A stretch of DNA of 64,000 bases from positions 1 to 64,000 of the forward strand of contig NZ_SSNA01000059.1 of the NCBI RefSeq assembly GCF_004799445.1. The letters are read 5' to 3'. Origin of the DNA: Bradyrhizobium sp. GTDB lineage: Bacteria; Pseudomonadota; Alphaproteobacteria; Rhizobiales; Xanthobacteraceae. Positions 16,649 to 26,775 of the stretch are shown here, piece after piece. A program made the position numbers and the translations under genes. How positions within the stretch are numbered: position 1 is the first letter of the stretch; every line of letters begins with the position of its first letter. The notes beneath the pieces were generated by a model. It saw only the letters and a program-made list of their open reading frames with translations, had not been told where the DNA came from and searched no databases.

Positions 16649-17950
16649 TCACGCGTCCGCGTGCAAAACCCGGCCACGCGTTTCGGGCAGCGCAAAGGCG
16701 GCGAGGAAAAACACGGCGTAAGCCGCCACCGCGAAAATCGCAATGGCGTTGCCAAGCGAAGTATAGGTCGAGAGCGCGCCGACCAGGAATGGAAACAGCG
16801 CGCCGATGCCGCGGCCGAAATTGTAGCAGAAGCCCTGGCCCGATCCGCGCAGCCGGGTCGGATAGAGTTCGGTGAGGAAGGCGCCGACGCCGGAGAAATA
16901 TCCCGACGCGAAGAAGCCGAGCGGGAAACCGAGCAGCCACAGCACCTCGTTGGTCAGCGGCAATTGGGTGTAGAGCAGGATCACGGCGATCGCCCCGATC
17001 GAGAAGATCAGGAACAGGTTGCGCCGCCCGATGCGGTCGGCGAGCCATGCGCCCACCAGATAGCCGATGAACGAGCCGATGATCAGCGCCGCGAGATATC
17101 CGGTGGAACTGACGATCGAGAGCTTGCGCTCGGTGGTGAGAAAGCGCGGCACCCAGAAGGTGATGGCGTAATAGCCGCCCTGGCATCCCGTTGCCATCAG
17201 CGACGCCAGTATCGTGGTCTTGAGCGTCGAACTCGAGAAAATCTCCCACAGCGAAGGCCGGTCGCCCGACGCCACCTGTTTGGCGCGGGTGGCGGCGGCA
17301 ATCGCCGGCTCCTCCACATAACGGCGCAGGAAGAACACCAGCAGCGCCGGCAGCGCGCCGATCGCGAACATCCAGCGCCAGGCGATGTCAGGCGGCAGAT
17401 AGGAGAACAGGATGGCCTGCGACAGCACTGCAAGGCCCCAGCCGACCGCCCAGCCCGATTGCACCGAGCCCACCGCGCGGCCGCGATATTGCGGACGGAT
17501 CGCTTCGCCCATCAGCACGGCGCCTGCGGCCCATTCGCCGCCGAAACCGAGACCGAGCAAAGCGCGGGCGATCAACAGCTGATCGAAGTTCTGCACAAAG
17601 GCGCAGACCAGCGAGAACACCGAGAACCAGAGGATCGTCAGCTGCAGGGTTTTGACCCGGCCGATGCGGTCCGCCAGATAGCCGCCGAGCCAGCCGCCGA
17701 CGGCCGAGGCCAGCAGCGTCACCGTGCCGGCGAGACCGGCGCTGCCGGGATCCACCTTCCACAGCACGATGATGGTGCCGATCACCAGCGGATAGATCAT
17801 GAAGTCCATGCCGTCGAGCGCCCATCCCGCCGCGCACGCCCAGAACGTCCGCCGCTCCGGCAGGTTCATGTCGCGATAAAAGGCGAGAAGGCTGGTGTCT
17901 TCGATCGGCGCGACTTCAATCGCTCCCGACGGCCCAACTGTACTGCTCAC
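16649..17950 (-). CDS. MFS transporter, sialate/aromatic-acid:H+ symporter-like
   Basis: 433 residues from the GTG at 17950 with GGGGGAA just upstream; longer starts run into unconserved sequence. About twelve membrane helices are present. The first-loop motif GGWLGGYLADRIGRVKTLQL (GxLaDrxGR), DGMDFMIYPLVIGTIIVLW in helix 1, and LLGLGFGGEWAAGAVLMGEA in helix 4 place it with the SHS/AAHS importers of carboxylated compounds. A second GAWLADRIGRRN loop repeats the signature in the C-terminal half. It probably imports an organic acid by proton symport. Confidence 0.88.
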   Translation of the reverse strand: MSSTVGPSGAIEVAPIEDTSLLAFYRDMNLPERRTFWACAAGWALDGMDFMIYPLVIGTIIVLWKVDPGSAGLAGTVTLLASAVGGWLGGYLADRIGRVKTLQLTILWFSVFSLVCAFVQNFDQLLIARALLGLGFGGEWAAGAVLMGEAIRPQYRGRAVGSVQSGWAVGWGLAVLSQAILFSYLPPDIAWRWMFAIGALPALLVFFLRRYVEEPAIAAATRAKQVASGDRPSLWEIFSSSTLKTTILASLMATGCQGGYYAITFWVPRFLTTERKLSIVSSTGYLAALIIGSFIGYLVGAWLADRIGRRNLFLIFSIGAIAVILLYTQLPLTNEVLWLLGFPLGFFASGYFSGVGAFLTELYPTRLRGSGQGFCYNFGRGIGALFPFLVGALSTYTSLGNAIAIFAVAAYAVFFLAAFALPETRGRVLHADA

Positions 17951-18083
17951 GATGGATGTTCCCCCGGGCGAACTTCTTGACTGGCCTATGCGCTTCCCCG
18001 CGGCGGCCGGTTGGCGCGGGGCGGTGCAAATCCTACGCTGATCCCGGGGGCAGGCAAATCCGCAATGCGCGGAACTGACGGGC

Positions 18084-19835
18084 TTATTGTCCCGCCGCCC
18101 CCGCGCCACGGCTTCGCGGATCGGGGGCGCCCAGCAATCCCATATCGGTCACTGCGATCGAATTGGCCGAGGTCCGCCCCAATGGTTCGATCAAGCGATG
18201 CCCTTTGGCCCGCAGCGCCGCCAGCGCGTCGTCGCTAAAGCCGTGCTCGACCCGCACCTCGTCCGGCAGCCATTGATGGTGCAGGCGCGGCGCGGCGACC
18301 GCGGCCGCGACATCCATGCGGTAATCGAGCACATTGACGATCACCTGTATCACCGCGGAGATGATGCGGCTGCCGCCGGGCGATCCCGTCACCAGCACCG
18401 GCTTGCCGTCCTTCAGCACGATGGTCGGCGACATCGAGGACAATGGCCGCTTGCCGGGGCCGGGCAGGTTGGCCTCGAATCCGACCAGGCCAAAGGCATT
18501 GGACGCGCCGGGCGCCGCGGTGAAATCGTCGAGTTCGTTATTGAGCAGCACGCCGGTGCCTTCGGCGACCATCCCGAGGCCATAGTTGAAATTCAGCGTG
18601 TAGGTGTTGCTGACCGCATTGCCCAGGCTGTCGACGACGGAAAAATGCGTGGTGTTACTGCCTTCGCGAGGCGGCACCGCCGACAGCGCGTCGGTCCATG
18701 GCGTGGCGCGGTCGAGATCGATGCTGGCGCGTTGTTTGGCCGCGTAGTCCTTGGAGGTCAGAGTCGCAACCGGCACCTTGACGAAAGCTGGATCGCCGAG
18801 ATAACGGGCGCGATCGGCATAGGCGCGCTTCATCGCCTCGATCAGGACATGCAGCGAAGGCGCCGAGCCTTGTTTCATCTCACCCATCGGAAATCCTTCC
18901 AGGATATTGAGAGTTTCCATGAGCACGACGCCGCCGGACGACGGCAGCGGCATCGAGACGACGTCAAAACCGCGATAGTTGCCGCGCATCGGCGCGCGGA
19001 TCACGGCTGAATAGGATTTGAGATCGTCCAGCGTCATGATGCCACCGGCGTCGCCGATCGCCTTCACCAGCTTTTCGGCGACCGGGCCGTGGTAAAACCC
19101 GCGCGGCCCCTGTTCTGCAATCGCCGACAGCGTCGCCGCCAGGTCGGCCTGAAGCAGCAGGTCGCCATCGCGCAACGGTGCGCCGTCCTTGCCGGAAAAT
19201 ATTCTGGTTGCCGATGGCCAGCGCGCCAGCCGCTGCCGCTCCTCCGGCATCGTGTCGGCCACATCATCGGTGACGACAAACCCGTCGCTTGCAAGGGCGA
19301 TCGCCGGCTTCAGCAATTCGGCGAGCGTAAATTTGCCCGAGCCATATCTTTCCAGCGCCACGGTCAATCCTGCGACGGTGCCTGGAACGCCGACGCCGAG
19401 CGCGGAGTCGCGCGACTTGGCGATATCGGGCTTGCCGTCGGGCCCGAGAAAGATCTCCGGGGTGGTGGCGGCCGGCGCGGTCTCGCGATAATCGATGCTG
19501 ACGTCCTCGCCGCGCTCCCTGGAGTGGATCACCATGAACCCGCCGCCGCCGATGTTTCCCGCGCGCGGATAGGTCACGGCCATCGCAAACCCGGTGGCCA
19601 CCGCCGCATCGACCGCATTGCCGCCGCGCCGGAGCACGTCGGCGCCGACGCGTGCCGCGATTTTCTCCTGCGCCACCACCATGCCGTGCTCGGCGACAAC
19701 GGGATGAACGGTGTCGGCGGCCGGCGGCGTGTAGAAGCCGCGGTGTTGTTCCTGCGCCACCACCGGCAGCGTGCAGGCGGCAGCCAGCACGAGGCTGAGG
19801 ACGATCTTGCGTAGTTCTATTCTCACTGGGATCAT
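18084..19835 (-). CDS. ggt: gamma-glutamyltranspeptidase
   Basis: 583 residues from the ATG at 19835, preceded by GGCGGA. A signal peptide ends near PVVAQEQ, so the enzyme is periplasmic. Motifs include GGNAVDAAVATGFAMAVTYP and GNIGGGGFMVIHSRERGEDV. The self-cleavage nucleophile is Thr396 in SNTTHFSVVD, which divides the large and small subunits. The small subunit has LNNELDDFTAAPGA, SSMSPTIVLKDGKP and TGSPGGSRII. It hydrolyses or transfers the gamma-glutamyl group of glutathione. Length and all key residues are normal. Confidence 0.95.
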   Translation of the reverse strand: MIPVRIELRKIVLSLVLAAACTLPVVAQEQHRGFYTPPAADTVHPVVAEHGMVVAQEKIAARVGADVLRRGGNAVDAAVATGFAMAVTYPRAGNIGGGGFMVIHSRERGEDVSIDYRETAPAATTPEIFLGPDGKPDIAKSRDSALGVGVPGTVAGLTVALERYGSGKFTLAELLKPAIALASDGFVVTDDVADTMPEERQRLARWPSATRIFSGKDGAPLRDGDLLLQADLAATLSAIAEQGPRGFYHGPVAEKLVKAIGDAGGIMTLDDLKSYSAVIRAPMRGNYRGFDVVSMPLPSSGGVVLMETLNILEGFPMGEMKQGSAPSLHVLIEAMKRAYADRARYLGDPAFVKVPVATLTSKDYAAKQRASIDLDRATPWTDALSAVPPREGSNTTHFSVVDSLGNAVSNTYTLNFNYGLGMVAEGTGVLLNNELDDFTAAPGASNAFGLVGFEANLPGPGKRPLSSMSPTIVLKDGKPVLVTGSPGGSRIISAVIQVIVNVLDYRMDVAAAVAAPRLHHQWLPDEVRVEHGFSDDALAALRAKGHRLIEPLGRTSANSIAVTDMGLLGAPDPRSRGAGAAGQ

Positions 19836-20002
19836 CAAGAAATCCGCCACGGGTTGACCGGTTTAGGCCGGAAAAAACGAGAAGGGGTATTGCGGCCACC
19901 GATGCTATATGGGTTTCCATGCCCCGGGCAAAACGCCTCCTCGTGATGGGCAAGGACATTTCGGGTATGGCGGTTGCGGCTTTGAATCCACGCGGTGCGG
20001 AT

Positions 20003-21352
20003 ATGCAGCAGACCTATCCTCCGCGCTCCGCCGTTATCAGCTGGATTTTCTTCGATTGGGCGGCGCAGCCATATTTCACCCTGATCACCACTTTTATCTA
20101 TGCACCCTATTTCGCGACCCATGTCGCGTCCGATCCCGCCAGCGGCCAGTCGCTGTGGGGCTTTGCCACCGCCGCGGCAGGATTGGTGATCGCGCTGCTG
20201 TCGCCGGTGCTGGGCGCCATCGCCGACGCCAGCGGTCGCCGCAAGCCGTGGATCGCGGCGTTCGGCGCGTTGCTGGTGATCGGATCATGCCTGATGTGGT
20301 TCGGCAGGCCCGGCGACCTCAGCGTGATTCCGCCGCTGCTCTTGGCCTACGCAATTGCGACCGTCGGCGTCGAATTCGCCACCGTCTTCAACAATGCGAT
20401 GATGCCGACGCTGGTGCCGCCGGACAAGATTGGGCGATTATCGGGGACCGGCTGGGCCACCGGCTATGTCGGCGGCATTCTCAGCCTGATTCTGGTGCTC
20501 GGCTTTCTCGCCGCCAGCCCCGAGACCGGCCACACGCTGTTCGGATTCGTGCCGTTGTTCGGGCTCGACCCCGTCACCCATCAGGGCGATCGCATCACCG
20601 GTCCGTTGACCGGCATCTGGTTCATCGTCTTCGTGCTGCCGATGTTCTTGCTGACGCCGGATTACCCCGCCAGGCGGCGATGGCGCGAAGCCTTGCGCGA
20701 GGGATCGACGGATTTGCGGCACACGCTTTCCGAACTGCCAAAGCAGAAATCGATGGCGGCGTTTCTGCTGGCCAATATGATCTACACCGACGGCCTGGTG
20801 TCGCTGTTCGCGTTCGGCGGCATCTACGCGGCCGGCACCTTTGGCTGGAACACGATCCAGATCGGCAGCTTCGGCATTATCCTGGCGATCGCCGGTGCCC
20901 TTGGCGCGTGGCTTGGCGGCAAGCTCGACGATACTCTGGGGCCGAAACGGGTAATCGCCGGCAGCATGACGCTGCTGCTCTTGGCGATCGTTGCCATTCT
21001 GCTGGTCGGCAGGGATTCGATTCTGTTCATCAGGGTCGCGCCGCCTGTGCCTGACGGTGCGCTGTTCGCCGCCGCAGCCGAACGCGCTTATCTCGCGCTC
21101 GGCTGCCTGATCGGCGCCGCCGGGGGCCCGCTGCAGGCGGCGTCGCGGACGCTGTTGATCCGGATGGCGCCGAAAGACCGCATCGCGCAGTATTTCGGGC
21201 TGTTCGCGCTGACTGGAAAGGTCACGTCCTTCGTCGGACCGCTGCTGATCGGCATCGTCACCGCGGTGACCGAAAGCCAGAAGGCCGGCATGGCGGTGCT
21301 GGTGTTGTTTTTTGTCGCGGGATTGGGGCTGCTTGGGAGAGTGCGGGAATGA
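20003..21352 (+). CDS. MFS transporter of the UMF1/Atg22-like family
   Basis: 449 residues from the ATG at 20003 (MQQTYPPRSAVISWIFFDWA). The opening ISWIFFDWAAQPYFTLITTF is the UMF1 family signature. About twelve membrane segments follow, with PVLGAIADASGRRKPWIAAF in the first loop. The C-terminal half has LGPKRVIAGSMTL and PLQAASRTLLIRMAPKDRIA. The family is thought to export amino acids or similar small molecules, by analogy with vacuolar Atg22, but bacterial substrates are unproven. It is divergent from ggt with a 167-bp shared upstream gap. A link through glutathione-derived amino acids is possible, but only as an inference. Confidence 0.85.
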   Translation: MQQTYPPRSAVISWIFFDWAAQPYFTLITTFIYAPYFATHVASDPASGQSLWGFATAAAGLVIALLSPVLGAIADASGRRKPWIAAFGALLVIGSCLMWFGRPGDLSVIPPLLLAYAIATVGVEFATVFNNAMMPTLVPPDKIGRLSGTGWATGYVGGILSLILVLGFLAASPETGHTLFGFVPLFGLDPVTHQGDRITGPLTGIWFIVFVLPMFLLTPDYPARRRWREALREGSTDLRHTLSELPKQKSMAAFLLANMIYTDGLVSLFAFGGIYAAGTFGWNTIQIGSFGIILAIAGALGAWLGGKLDDTLGPKRVIAGSMTLLLLAIVAILLVGRDSILFIRVAPPVPDGALFAAAAERAYLALGCLIGAAGGPLQAASRTLLIRMAPKDRIAQYFGLFALTGKVTSFVGPLLIGIVTAVTESQKAGMAVLVLFFVAGLGLLGRVRE

Positions 21353-21377
21353 CTTTCTGACCCGGTCTCTCAACGAG

Positions 21378-21521
21378 TCGTTCCCGCGAACGCGGGAACC
21401 CCAGCGTGAGCGCAATTGCGCTCATCGCGACGCCGTGTCCCTTCATTGGGGCACTCGGGTGGGCGGCTGACGTCAAAATGACCGCCTGCGGTTATGGGTC
21501 CCTGCTTTCGCAGGGACGACG
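21378..21521. repeat. intergenic inverted-repeat element
   Basis: The left end GTCGTTCCCGCGAACGCGGG and the right end TCCCTGCTTTCGCAGGGACG each form their own hairpin. The block fills the gap between the convergent MFS and purH genes and holds no gene. It resembles rhizobial REP-type elements and may act as a bidirectional terminator. Confidence 0.7.
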
Positions 21522-21525
21522 AGAA

Positions 21526-23118
21526 TCAATGCCGGAAATGCCGCACGCCGGTGAACACCATGGCGATGCCGTGCTCGTCGGCGGCCTTGATGACTTCGTC
21601 GTCGCGCACCGAACCGCCGGGCTGAACCACTGCGGTGGCGCCGGCTTCGATGCAGGCCAGCATGCCGTCGGCGAACGGAAAGAACGCGTCGGACGCAACG
21701 ACCGAACCTTTGGTCAGCGGCTCGGCGAGCTTCAGCTCAGTGGCCGCATCGAGCGCCTTGCGCGCGGCGATGCGCGCGGAATCCACCCGGCTCATTTGCC
21801 CGGCGCCGATGCCGACCGTGGCCAGATCTCTGGCATAGACGATGGTGTTGGATTTCACATGCTTGGCGACGCGGAACGCGAATTTGAGATCGCGCAGCTC
21901 GGCGTCGGTCGGCGCACGCTTGGTGACAATCTTCAGCGTCATGTCGTCGACCACGGCATTGTCGCGGCTCTGCACCAGCAAGCCTCCGGCCACCGTCTTG
22001 GCGGTCAGCCCTGCGGCGCGCGGATCGGGCAGCGCGCCGGCCAGCAATAGCCGCAGATTCCGCTTGGCCGCGACGATGGCGATGGCTTCGTCGGTGGCGT
22101 CGGGCGCGATGATCACTTCGGTGAAGATTTCGGTGATAGCGCGCGCGGCATCGGCATCCAGCGTCCGGTTGAGCGCGACAATGCCGCCAAAGGCCGAGGT
22201 CGAATCGCACGCCAGCGCCTTGCGGTAAGCGCCGACGAGATCGGACCCTTCGGCAACGCCGCAGGGATTGGCGTGCTTGACGATAACGCAGGCCGCGGTG
22301 CGCGCCGCATCGAACTCGGCGATACACTCATAGGCCGCATCGGTGTCGTTGATATTGTTGTACGATAGTTCCTTGCCTTGCAGCTGCCGCGCGGTGGCGA
22401 CACCCGGGCGCTTGTCGGGCGTCCGGTAGAACGCCGCCGCCTGGTGCGGGTTCTCGCCGTAGCGCAGCGGTTGGATCAGCCGTCCGCCAAAGGCGCGAAA
22501 ATCCGGCGCTTCGGTCTTGAGCTCGCGCGCGAACCAGTTCGAGATGGCCGCGTCATAGGCGGCGGTGCGGGCGTAGGCCTTGGCGGCCAGCCGCCGCCGC
22601 AGCGAGAGCGTGGTGGCGCCCCGATTGGACGCGAGCTCATCGAGCACGGCCTGATAATCCTGCATCTCGACCGCCACCGCGACATCCTCGTGGTTCTTCG
22701 CCGCAGCGCGGATCATCGCCGGCCCGCCGATATCGATGTTCTCGATGCACGCCTCGAAATCGGCGCCCTGATCGACGGTCGCCTCGAACGGATAGAGATT
22801 GACGACCAGCAAATCGATCGGCGCGATGCCGTGGCTCTTCATGGCCTCGGCATGTTCGGCATTGTCGCGGATCGCCAGCAGCCCGCCATGTACTTTCGGA
22901 TGCAGGGTTTTTACCCGACCGTCCATCATCTCGGGAAATCCGGTCAGCTCGGATACGTCCCTGACCTTCAATCCGGCCGCGGCGATCGCTTTCGCGGTGC
23001 CGCCGGTCGAGACCAGCTCAATACCGTGGGCGGCCAGGGCGCGGGCGAATTCGATCAGCCCGGTTTTGTCGGAAACGGACAGCAAGGCGCGGGTTACGCG
23101 GCGTGGATGGTCGGTCAT
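21526..23118 (-). CDS. purH: bifunctional AICAR formyltransferase / IMP cyclohydrolase
   Basis: 530 residues, normal length. The N-terminal IMP cyclohydrolase domain (about 1-200) starts with [20 protein letters not shown] and carries [20 protein letters not shown] and [13 protein letters not shown]. The C-terminal formyltransferase has the catalytic [13 protein letters not shown] and [18 protein letters not shown]. It catalyses the last two steps of IMP synthesis, using 10-formyl-tetrahydrofolate. folD in this window helps supply that cofactor. It lies downstream of the heparinase-like gene and rsmB, an order conserved in related rhizobia as I recall it. Confidence 0.97.
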   Translation of the reverse strand: MTDHPRRVTRALLSVSDKTGLIEFARALAAHGIELVSTGGTAKAIAAAGLKVRDVSELTGFPEMMDGRVKTLHPKVHGGLLAIRDNAEHAEAMKSHGIAPIDLLVVNLYPFEATVDQGADFEACIENIDIGGPAMIRAAAKNHEDVAVAVEMQDYQAVLDELASNRGATTLSLRRRLAAKAYARTAAYDAAISNWFARELKTEAPDFRAFGGRLIQPLRYGENPHQAAAFYRTPDKRPGVATARQLQGKELSYNNINDTDAAYECIAEFDAARTAACVIVKHANPCGVAEGSDLVGAYRKALACDSTSAFGGIVALNRTLDADAARAITEIFTEVIIAPDATDEAIAIVAAKRNLRLLLAGALPDPRAAGLTAKTVAGGLLVQSRDNAVVDDMTLKIVTKRAPTDAELRDLKFAFRVAKHVKSNTIVYARDLATVGIGAGQMSRVDSARIAARKALDAATELKLAEPLTKGSVVASDAFFPFADGMLACIEAGATAVVQPGGSVRDDEVIKAADEHGIAMVFTGVRHFRH

Positions 23119-23202
23119 TTCTCTGTCCTAAACGTTAGTCCGCCGCGTAGCACGGTTTTGTCGGCCACGAAACCGGCGAAGGTCGAATGTGGAAATCTTC
23201 CT

Positions 23203-24957
23203 CTACAAAGGCAGTTCCGGCTCGCGGCGCGCGTTGCGTTTCGCCGTCGTGGCCGAGGCCGACGTCGACGACCGCACGAAACTCCAGCGGACGCTAGCGG
23301 CGTGGCGCGAATCCTGATGAATCACGATCTGGGCGGTGCGGCGGGGACCGTCGTTTCCGGCCAGGAACACGCTGTCTTCGAGTTCGACCTTGTCGTCGAG
23401 CGCCTCGAAGGTCCAGACGTCACGGTTGGGCAGCACCAGCATGACGCCGCGGGCGTCGCTGAGACGGCTTGCCTTCACCGAAGGGTGCAGATGAAACCGC
23501 AGCGCGTAGTCGGTGTCGTTGCCCTTGATCCGCCCGCCCGGCGCCGGCGACAGGGTGTCCTCGCCGTCAAGCCTGGTGCCGTCATGGGCGAGCATCAGCA
23601 CCCGGCGATGCACCACGCCGAATCGCCCGAGATAGCCGTCATGCGACGTCGTCAGCAGCACGCCATTGGCGACGGCCTCGCGGTAGCTTTCGACATTGGC
23701 CGGACCGCTGACGATCGGCGAGCCCTGCAGCAGGCGCTTCACCGCCGAGAGCTCAACGAACTGGCAGGAGGAGACATCGTGGTAGGTCAGCGTCGAATGC
23801 GCCGGCGTGCTGCGGGCAAAGCTGCGCCAGTTGTCGCGACCGGTCGAGGGCATGCCGCAATTGATGACGATCCGGCTCGGCCCCGACGACAATTCAAACG
23901 AGAGACAGCCGGCGTGAGCATCGTGACTGACGCTCGGCGGCGGCGGCGGGCCGGTGTCCATGATGATCGTCGTGGTACCGGCATCGAGCCGCTGAAAACC
24001 GGTGTGCGGCATGTTCGCCATCGGCGCGCCATGGGCGTCGTCATAGGCGAGCAGGGTCGCCAGCACATCGGAAGGCGCGCTGCTCATGCCGTTGAACAGC
24101 GCGAAGCTGCCATCGCCGTGACGGAAGAAGCGCAGCATCGGCATCATGCGATCGATCGCGTTCAACAGCGCCGGCGGCGGTGCGATGTTGCGGGCCGCGA
24201 AGGTCTGCCGCAGCGGCAGGAGGTCGATCAATAGCTCGATCAATGCTCCGGGGTTGCGCGAGATGTGGCCGCCGTCGGGCAGAATCTGCCGTTGCAGTTC
24301 GTCGGACAGCTTGCGCGCCGCGGTGCGAATGTGCCGCGCCTGGTTGGCGAGACAGAGCGAGGCGTAGCAAAGCGCGATCAGCACCTGCAGCCGGGGTACG
24401 CCGTCGGGAATATCGAGCATGGTGTAGCGGAGATAGCGGATTTCGCGGGTCAGCCCCCGCAAATAGCGCCGATAGAACTTGCCGTCGGTATCGCCGAGCA
24501 CGAGCGGGGCTTGCGACAACAGCGAGATCACGCGGCGGGCCAATACGTCGGCGCGGCGGCCGACCGGCCGTTTGTGTCCCGGATTTGAAATCCAGTCGTC
24601 GACCAGCGCGCGCGCATTGGCGCGGGTCAGCGCGGTATCGGCCGCGCGCAAATGTCGAAGCCAGCCAAAGCCGAGAAGCGCCACCTCCCAATCCTCCGAT
24701 GGCGGCTCGAGATCGAAGATCGAGCGGCCATGGCAGGTCACGATCTTGCCGGCGAAAACAAAGCGGCCGGCATAGATTTCGGCGGCACGCGTGGCGTCGG
24801 CGGTGCGCAGGTCATGCGGGGCAATGATCAGGCGATCGGTGCGTCCCGGCCACAGCCGCGACAACGTCACCGAGCCGCCGCTTGCGCGCGCCATCATGTT
24901 CCGTGCGAAACGGCCCATGATCAGCGTCGAGATACGTCTGCGTTGAGCGACCGACAC
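23203..24957 (-). CDS. heparinase II/III family protein
   Basis: 584 residues from the GTG at 24957 (VSVAQRRRISTLIMGRFARN). The N-terminal half is helical, with GWLRHLRAADTALTRANARAL and LPDGGHISRNPGALIELLID, matching the alpha/alpha toroid of heparinase-like lyases. The C-terminal half is a beta-rich Hepar_II_III domain with SRIVINCGMPSTGRDNWRSF and TPAHSTLTYHD. Family members cleave acidic polysaccharides by beta-elimination. A role in envelope or capsule polysaccharide turnover is possible, but the substrate is unknown. No signal peptide is evident. It sits between rsmB and purH on the same strand. Confidence 0.85.
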   Translation of the reverse strand: MSVAQRRRISTLIMGRFARNMMARASGGSVTLSRLWPGRTDRLIIAPHDLRTADATRAAEIYAGRFVFAGKIVTCHGRSIFDLEPPSEDWEVALLGFGWLRHLRAADTALTRANARALVDDWISNPGHKRPVGRRADVLARRVISLLSQAPLVLGDTDGKFYRRYLRGLTREIRYLRYTMLDIPDGVPRLQVLIALCYASLCLANQARHIRTAARKLSDELQRQILPDGGHISRNPGALIELLIDLLPLRQTFAARNIAPPPALLNAIDRMMPMLRFFRHGDGSFALFNGMSSAPSDVLATLLAYDDAHGAPMANMPHTGFQRLDAGTTTIIMDTGPPPPPSVSHDAHAGCLSFELSSGPSRIVINCGMPSTGRDNWRSFARSTPAHSTLTYHDVSSCQFVELSAVKRLLQGSPIVSGPANVESYREAVANGVLLTTSHDGYLGRFGVVHRRVLMLAHDGTRLDGEDTLSPAPGGRIKGNDTDYALRFHLHPSVKASRLSDARGVMLVLPNRDVWTFEALDDKVELEDSVFLAGNDGPRRTAQIVIHQDSRHAASVRWSFVRSSTSASATTAKRNARREPELPL

Positions 24958-25096
24958 GCCTTGCCTTGATTGGGAGGATTCGCTGTCGAATCCTTTTAGT
25001 CCGGAAACGCGGTCAAGACACCACCTTGAAACCGCGCGAATCAGCGCGACAGGGCGAGAATATGGTGCAAAATCAGGATTTAAACTGGTGTCCCGG

Positions 25097-25147
25097 TTCT
25101 GGCATTCGCAGCCCGTCCGCAGCGAGGTTCTTTTGCGAATGCCAGAA
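25097..25147. repeat. perfect 14-bp inverted repeat
   Basis: Arms TTCTGGCATTCGCA and TGCGAATGCCAGAA enclose 23 bp. The flanks extend the pairing with TGTCCC and GGGACA, interrupted by a few bases. It lies between rsmB and the heparinase-like gene and is non-coding. Confidence 0.8.
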
Positions 25148-25176
25148 TCCAAAGGGACATCAGCAAGAATATGATT

Positions 25177-25254
25177 CTAGTGCGGTTTTGGACTTGGCAT
25201 TCGCTTCGAGGACTCGCGGCTAGGCAGTAGCGAATGTCAAGTCTGCCGCACTAG
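25177..25254. repeat. long hairpin repeat overlapping the end of rsmB
   Basis: The outer arms CTAGTGCGG and CCGCACTAG, then GACTTGGCATTCGCT against AGCGAATGTCAAGTC, form a long imperfect stem. The inner arms resemble those of the hairpin at 25097-25147. The right arm contains the rsmB stop codon, so the element supplies the last residues of RsmB. Confidence 0.75.
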
Positions 25255-26592
25255 CCGTGCGGCGTAAAAGCCGTCGAGCCCTCCCAGCCGGGGGTCAACG
25301 TGCGGCAGGTGGCAGGGTAGGGTGCGCAAATCACCTTCCGCGGTCAGCAGTTCGCCGAGGCCTGCGACCTCGGCGGCCTCGATCGGTACCCGTCGCATCG
25401 CCGGCTCGGACGCCAGAAGCGCCGCCACCGCCTGCTCGCCCTCTTCCGGTTCCAGCGAGCAGGTGCAATAGACCAACATCCCGCCCGGCCTCAGCAGGGT
25501 GACCGCCTTTTGCAGCAGTCGCTTCTGCAGCGCCGCCAGCGGCGCGATATCGGATTCCTGCCGCAGCCAGCCGACATCGGGATGGCGCCGGATCGTGCCG
25601 GTCGAGGTGCAGGGCGCGTCGACCAGAATGCCGTCGAAGCCTCGGTCGTGGTTTCGCTCCAGCCAGTCGGCGCCGTCGGCCACCACCACCTCCGCATCCA
25701 GCGCCAGCCGCGCCAGATTGTCGCGCAGCCGGGTCATGCGGTGGGGCGAACGGTCGATCGCGGTCACCCGCGCCCCGGCGAGCGCGAGTTGCGCGGTCTT
25801 GCCGCCGGGCGCGGCGCAGAGATCGACAATTGCCTTGCCGGCGACGTCGCCGAACAGGCGCGCCGGCAAAGCGGCGGCAGCGTCCTGCACCCACCAATGG
25901 CCTTCGGAAAAGCCGGGCAGCATCTTCACCGAGCCCTGCAGCAGCGTGCGCACCGAGCCCGTGGGCAGCGTTTCGCCGTGCAGACGCGTCGCCCACTGCT
26001 CAGGGTCGGACTTCACGGTAATATCGAGCGACGGATCCTGGCCGATCGCAGCCGCGATGTCGCGCGCGACGGCCTCGCCGTAATGGGCGATCCAGCGCGC
26101 CATCAGCCACGGCGGTACATCGAGCGTCTGCGACTTGACCTCGTCGATCAGCGGTTGTCCCTCGCGCGCGCAGCGGCGCAGCACCGCATTGACGAGCCCG
26201 GCATATTTCGCGGCCCGCCGATCCGACTGCACCAGCCGCACCGACAAATCGACCGCGGCATGGTCGGGCACGTCCATCCAGAGGATCTGCGCGGCGCCGA
26301 TCAAGAGCGCGCTTTGCGCGCGCGGCGCGTCGGTCGGAATGCCGCGATCGAGCAGCCGCGACAGCACATGGCCGAGCGTGCCCAACCGCCGCAAGATCGT
26401 CGCGACCAGCCGCCGCATCAGGGCGCGGTCGCGATCGGAAAGATTCTTCAGTCCGGGATGCGCGGCGGCGCCGTCGAGCTGCTCGTCGAGCGTGCGGTGC
26501 TTATGCAGAACGCCGTCGAGTATGTCTGCCGCGATCCGCCGCGCCGCGAGACCGGGCACCTCGGAGGGCAGGGCGAATCTTTGTGGGGGCAT
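25237..26592 (-). CDS. rsmB: 16S rRNA (cytosine-967 C5)-methyltransferase
   Basis: 451 residues. The N-terminal NusB-like RNA-binding domain (about 10-150) includes DRDRALMRRLVATILRRLGT and LNAVLRRC-type helices. The Rossmann methyltransferase domain has the SAM loop DLCAAPGGKTAQLALAGA, the first catalytic cysteine motif DAPCTSTGTIRRHPD and the second, VYCTCSLEPEEGE. It methylates C967 of 16S rRNA during ribosome assembly. The end of the gene runs into a hairpin repeat. It is divergent from the SDHAF4-like gene and leads the rsmB/heparinase/purH run. Confidence 0.95.
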   Translation of the reverse strand: MPPQRFALPSEVPGLAARRIAADILDGVLHKHRTLDEQLDGAAAHPGLKNLSDRDRALMRRLVATILRRLGTLGHVLSRLLDRGIPTDAPRAQSALLIGAAQILWMDVPDHAAVDLSVRLVQSDRRAAKYAGLVNAVLRRCAREGQPLIDEVKSQTLDVPPWLMARWIAHYGEAVARDIAAAIGQDPSLDITVKSDPEQWATRLHGETLPTGSVRTLLQGSVKMLPGFSEGHWWVQDAAAALPARLFGDVAGKAIVDLCAAPGGKTAQLALAGARVTAIDRSPHRMTRLRDNLARLALDAEVVVADGADWLERNHDRGFDGILVDAPCTSTGTIRRHPDVGWLRQESDIAPLAALQKRLLQKAVTLLRPGGMLVYCTCSLEPEEGEQAVAALLASEPAMRRVPIEAAEVAGLGELLTAEGDLRTLPCHLPHVDPRLGGLDGFYAARLVRQT

Positions 26593-26775
26593 GGAGCGGG
26601 AACATCTTGCGATATTGGACAGCTGTTCGCATTTCAGCTTTTGCCGTCAGGAGGGAAGAATCCTTTTGGCAGTAGAATATGCCAAATATAAGAATCGCAT
26701 TTGCGACTTCACAGGCCGGGTGGCGCGGCAAAAACGTGAATCGAGCCGGTCAGTCCCGCAGCAGGAGCAATTTCG

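Noticed and set aside
22378..24234. Long open frame on the plus strand opposite purH and the heparinase-like gene
   Set aside because: It is rich in Arg, Gly and Ala, has no recognisable domain and lies wholly opposite two genes with clear families. High GC makes long antisense frames common.
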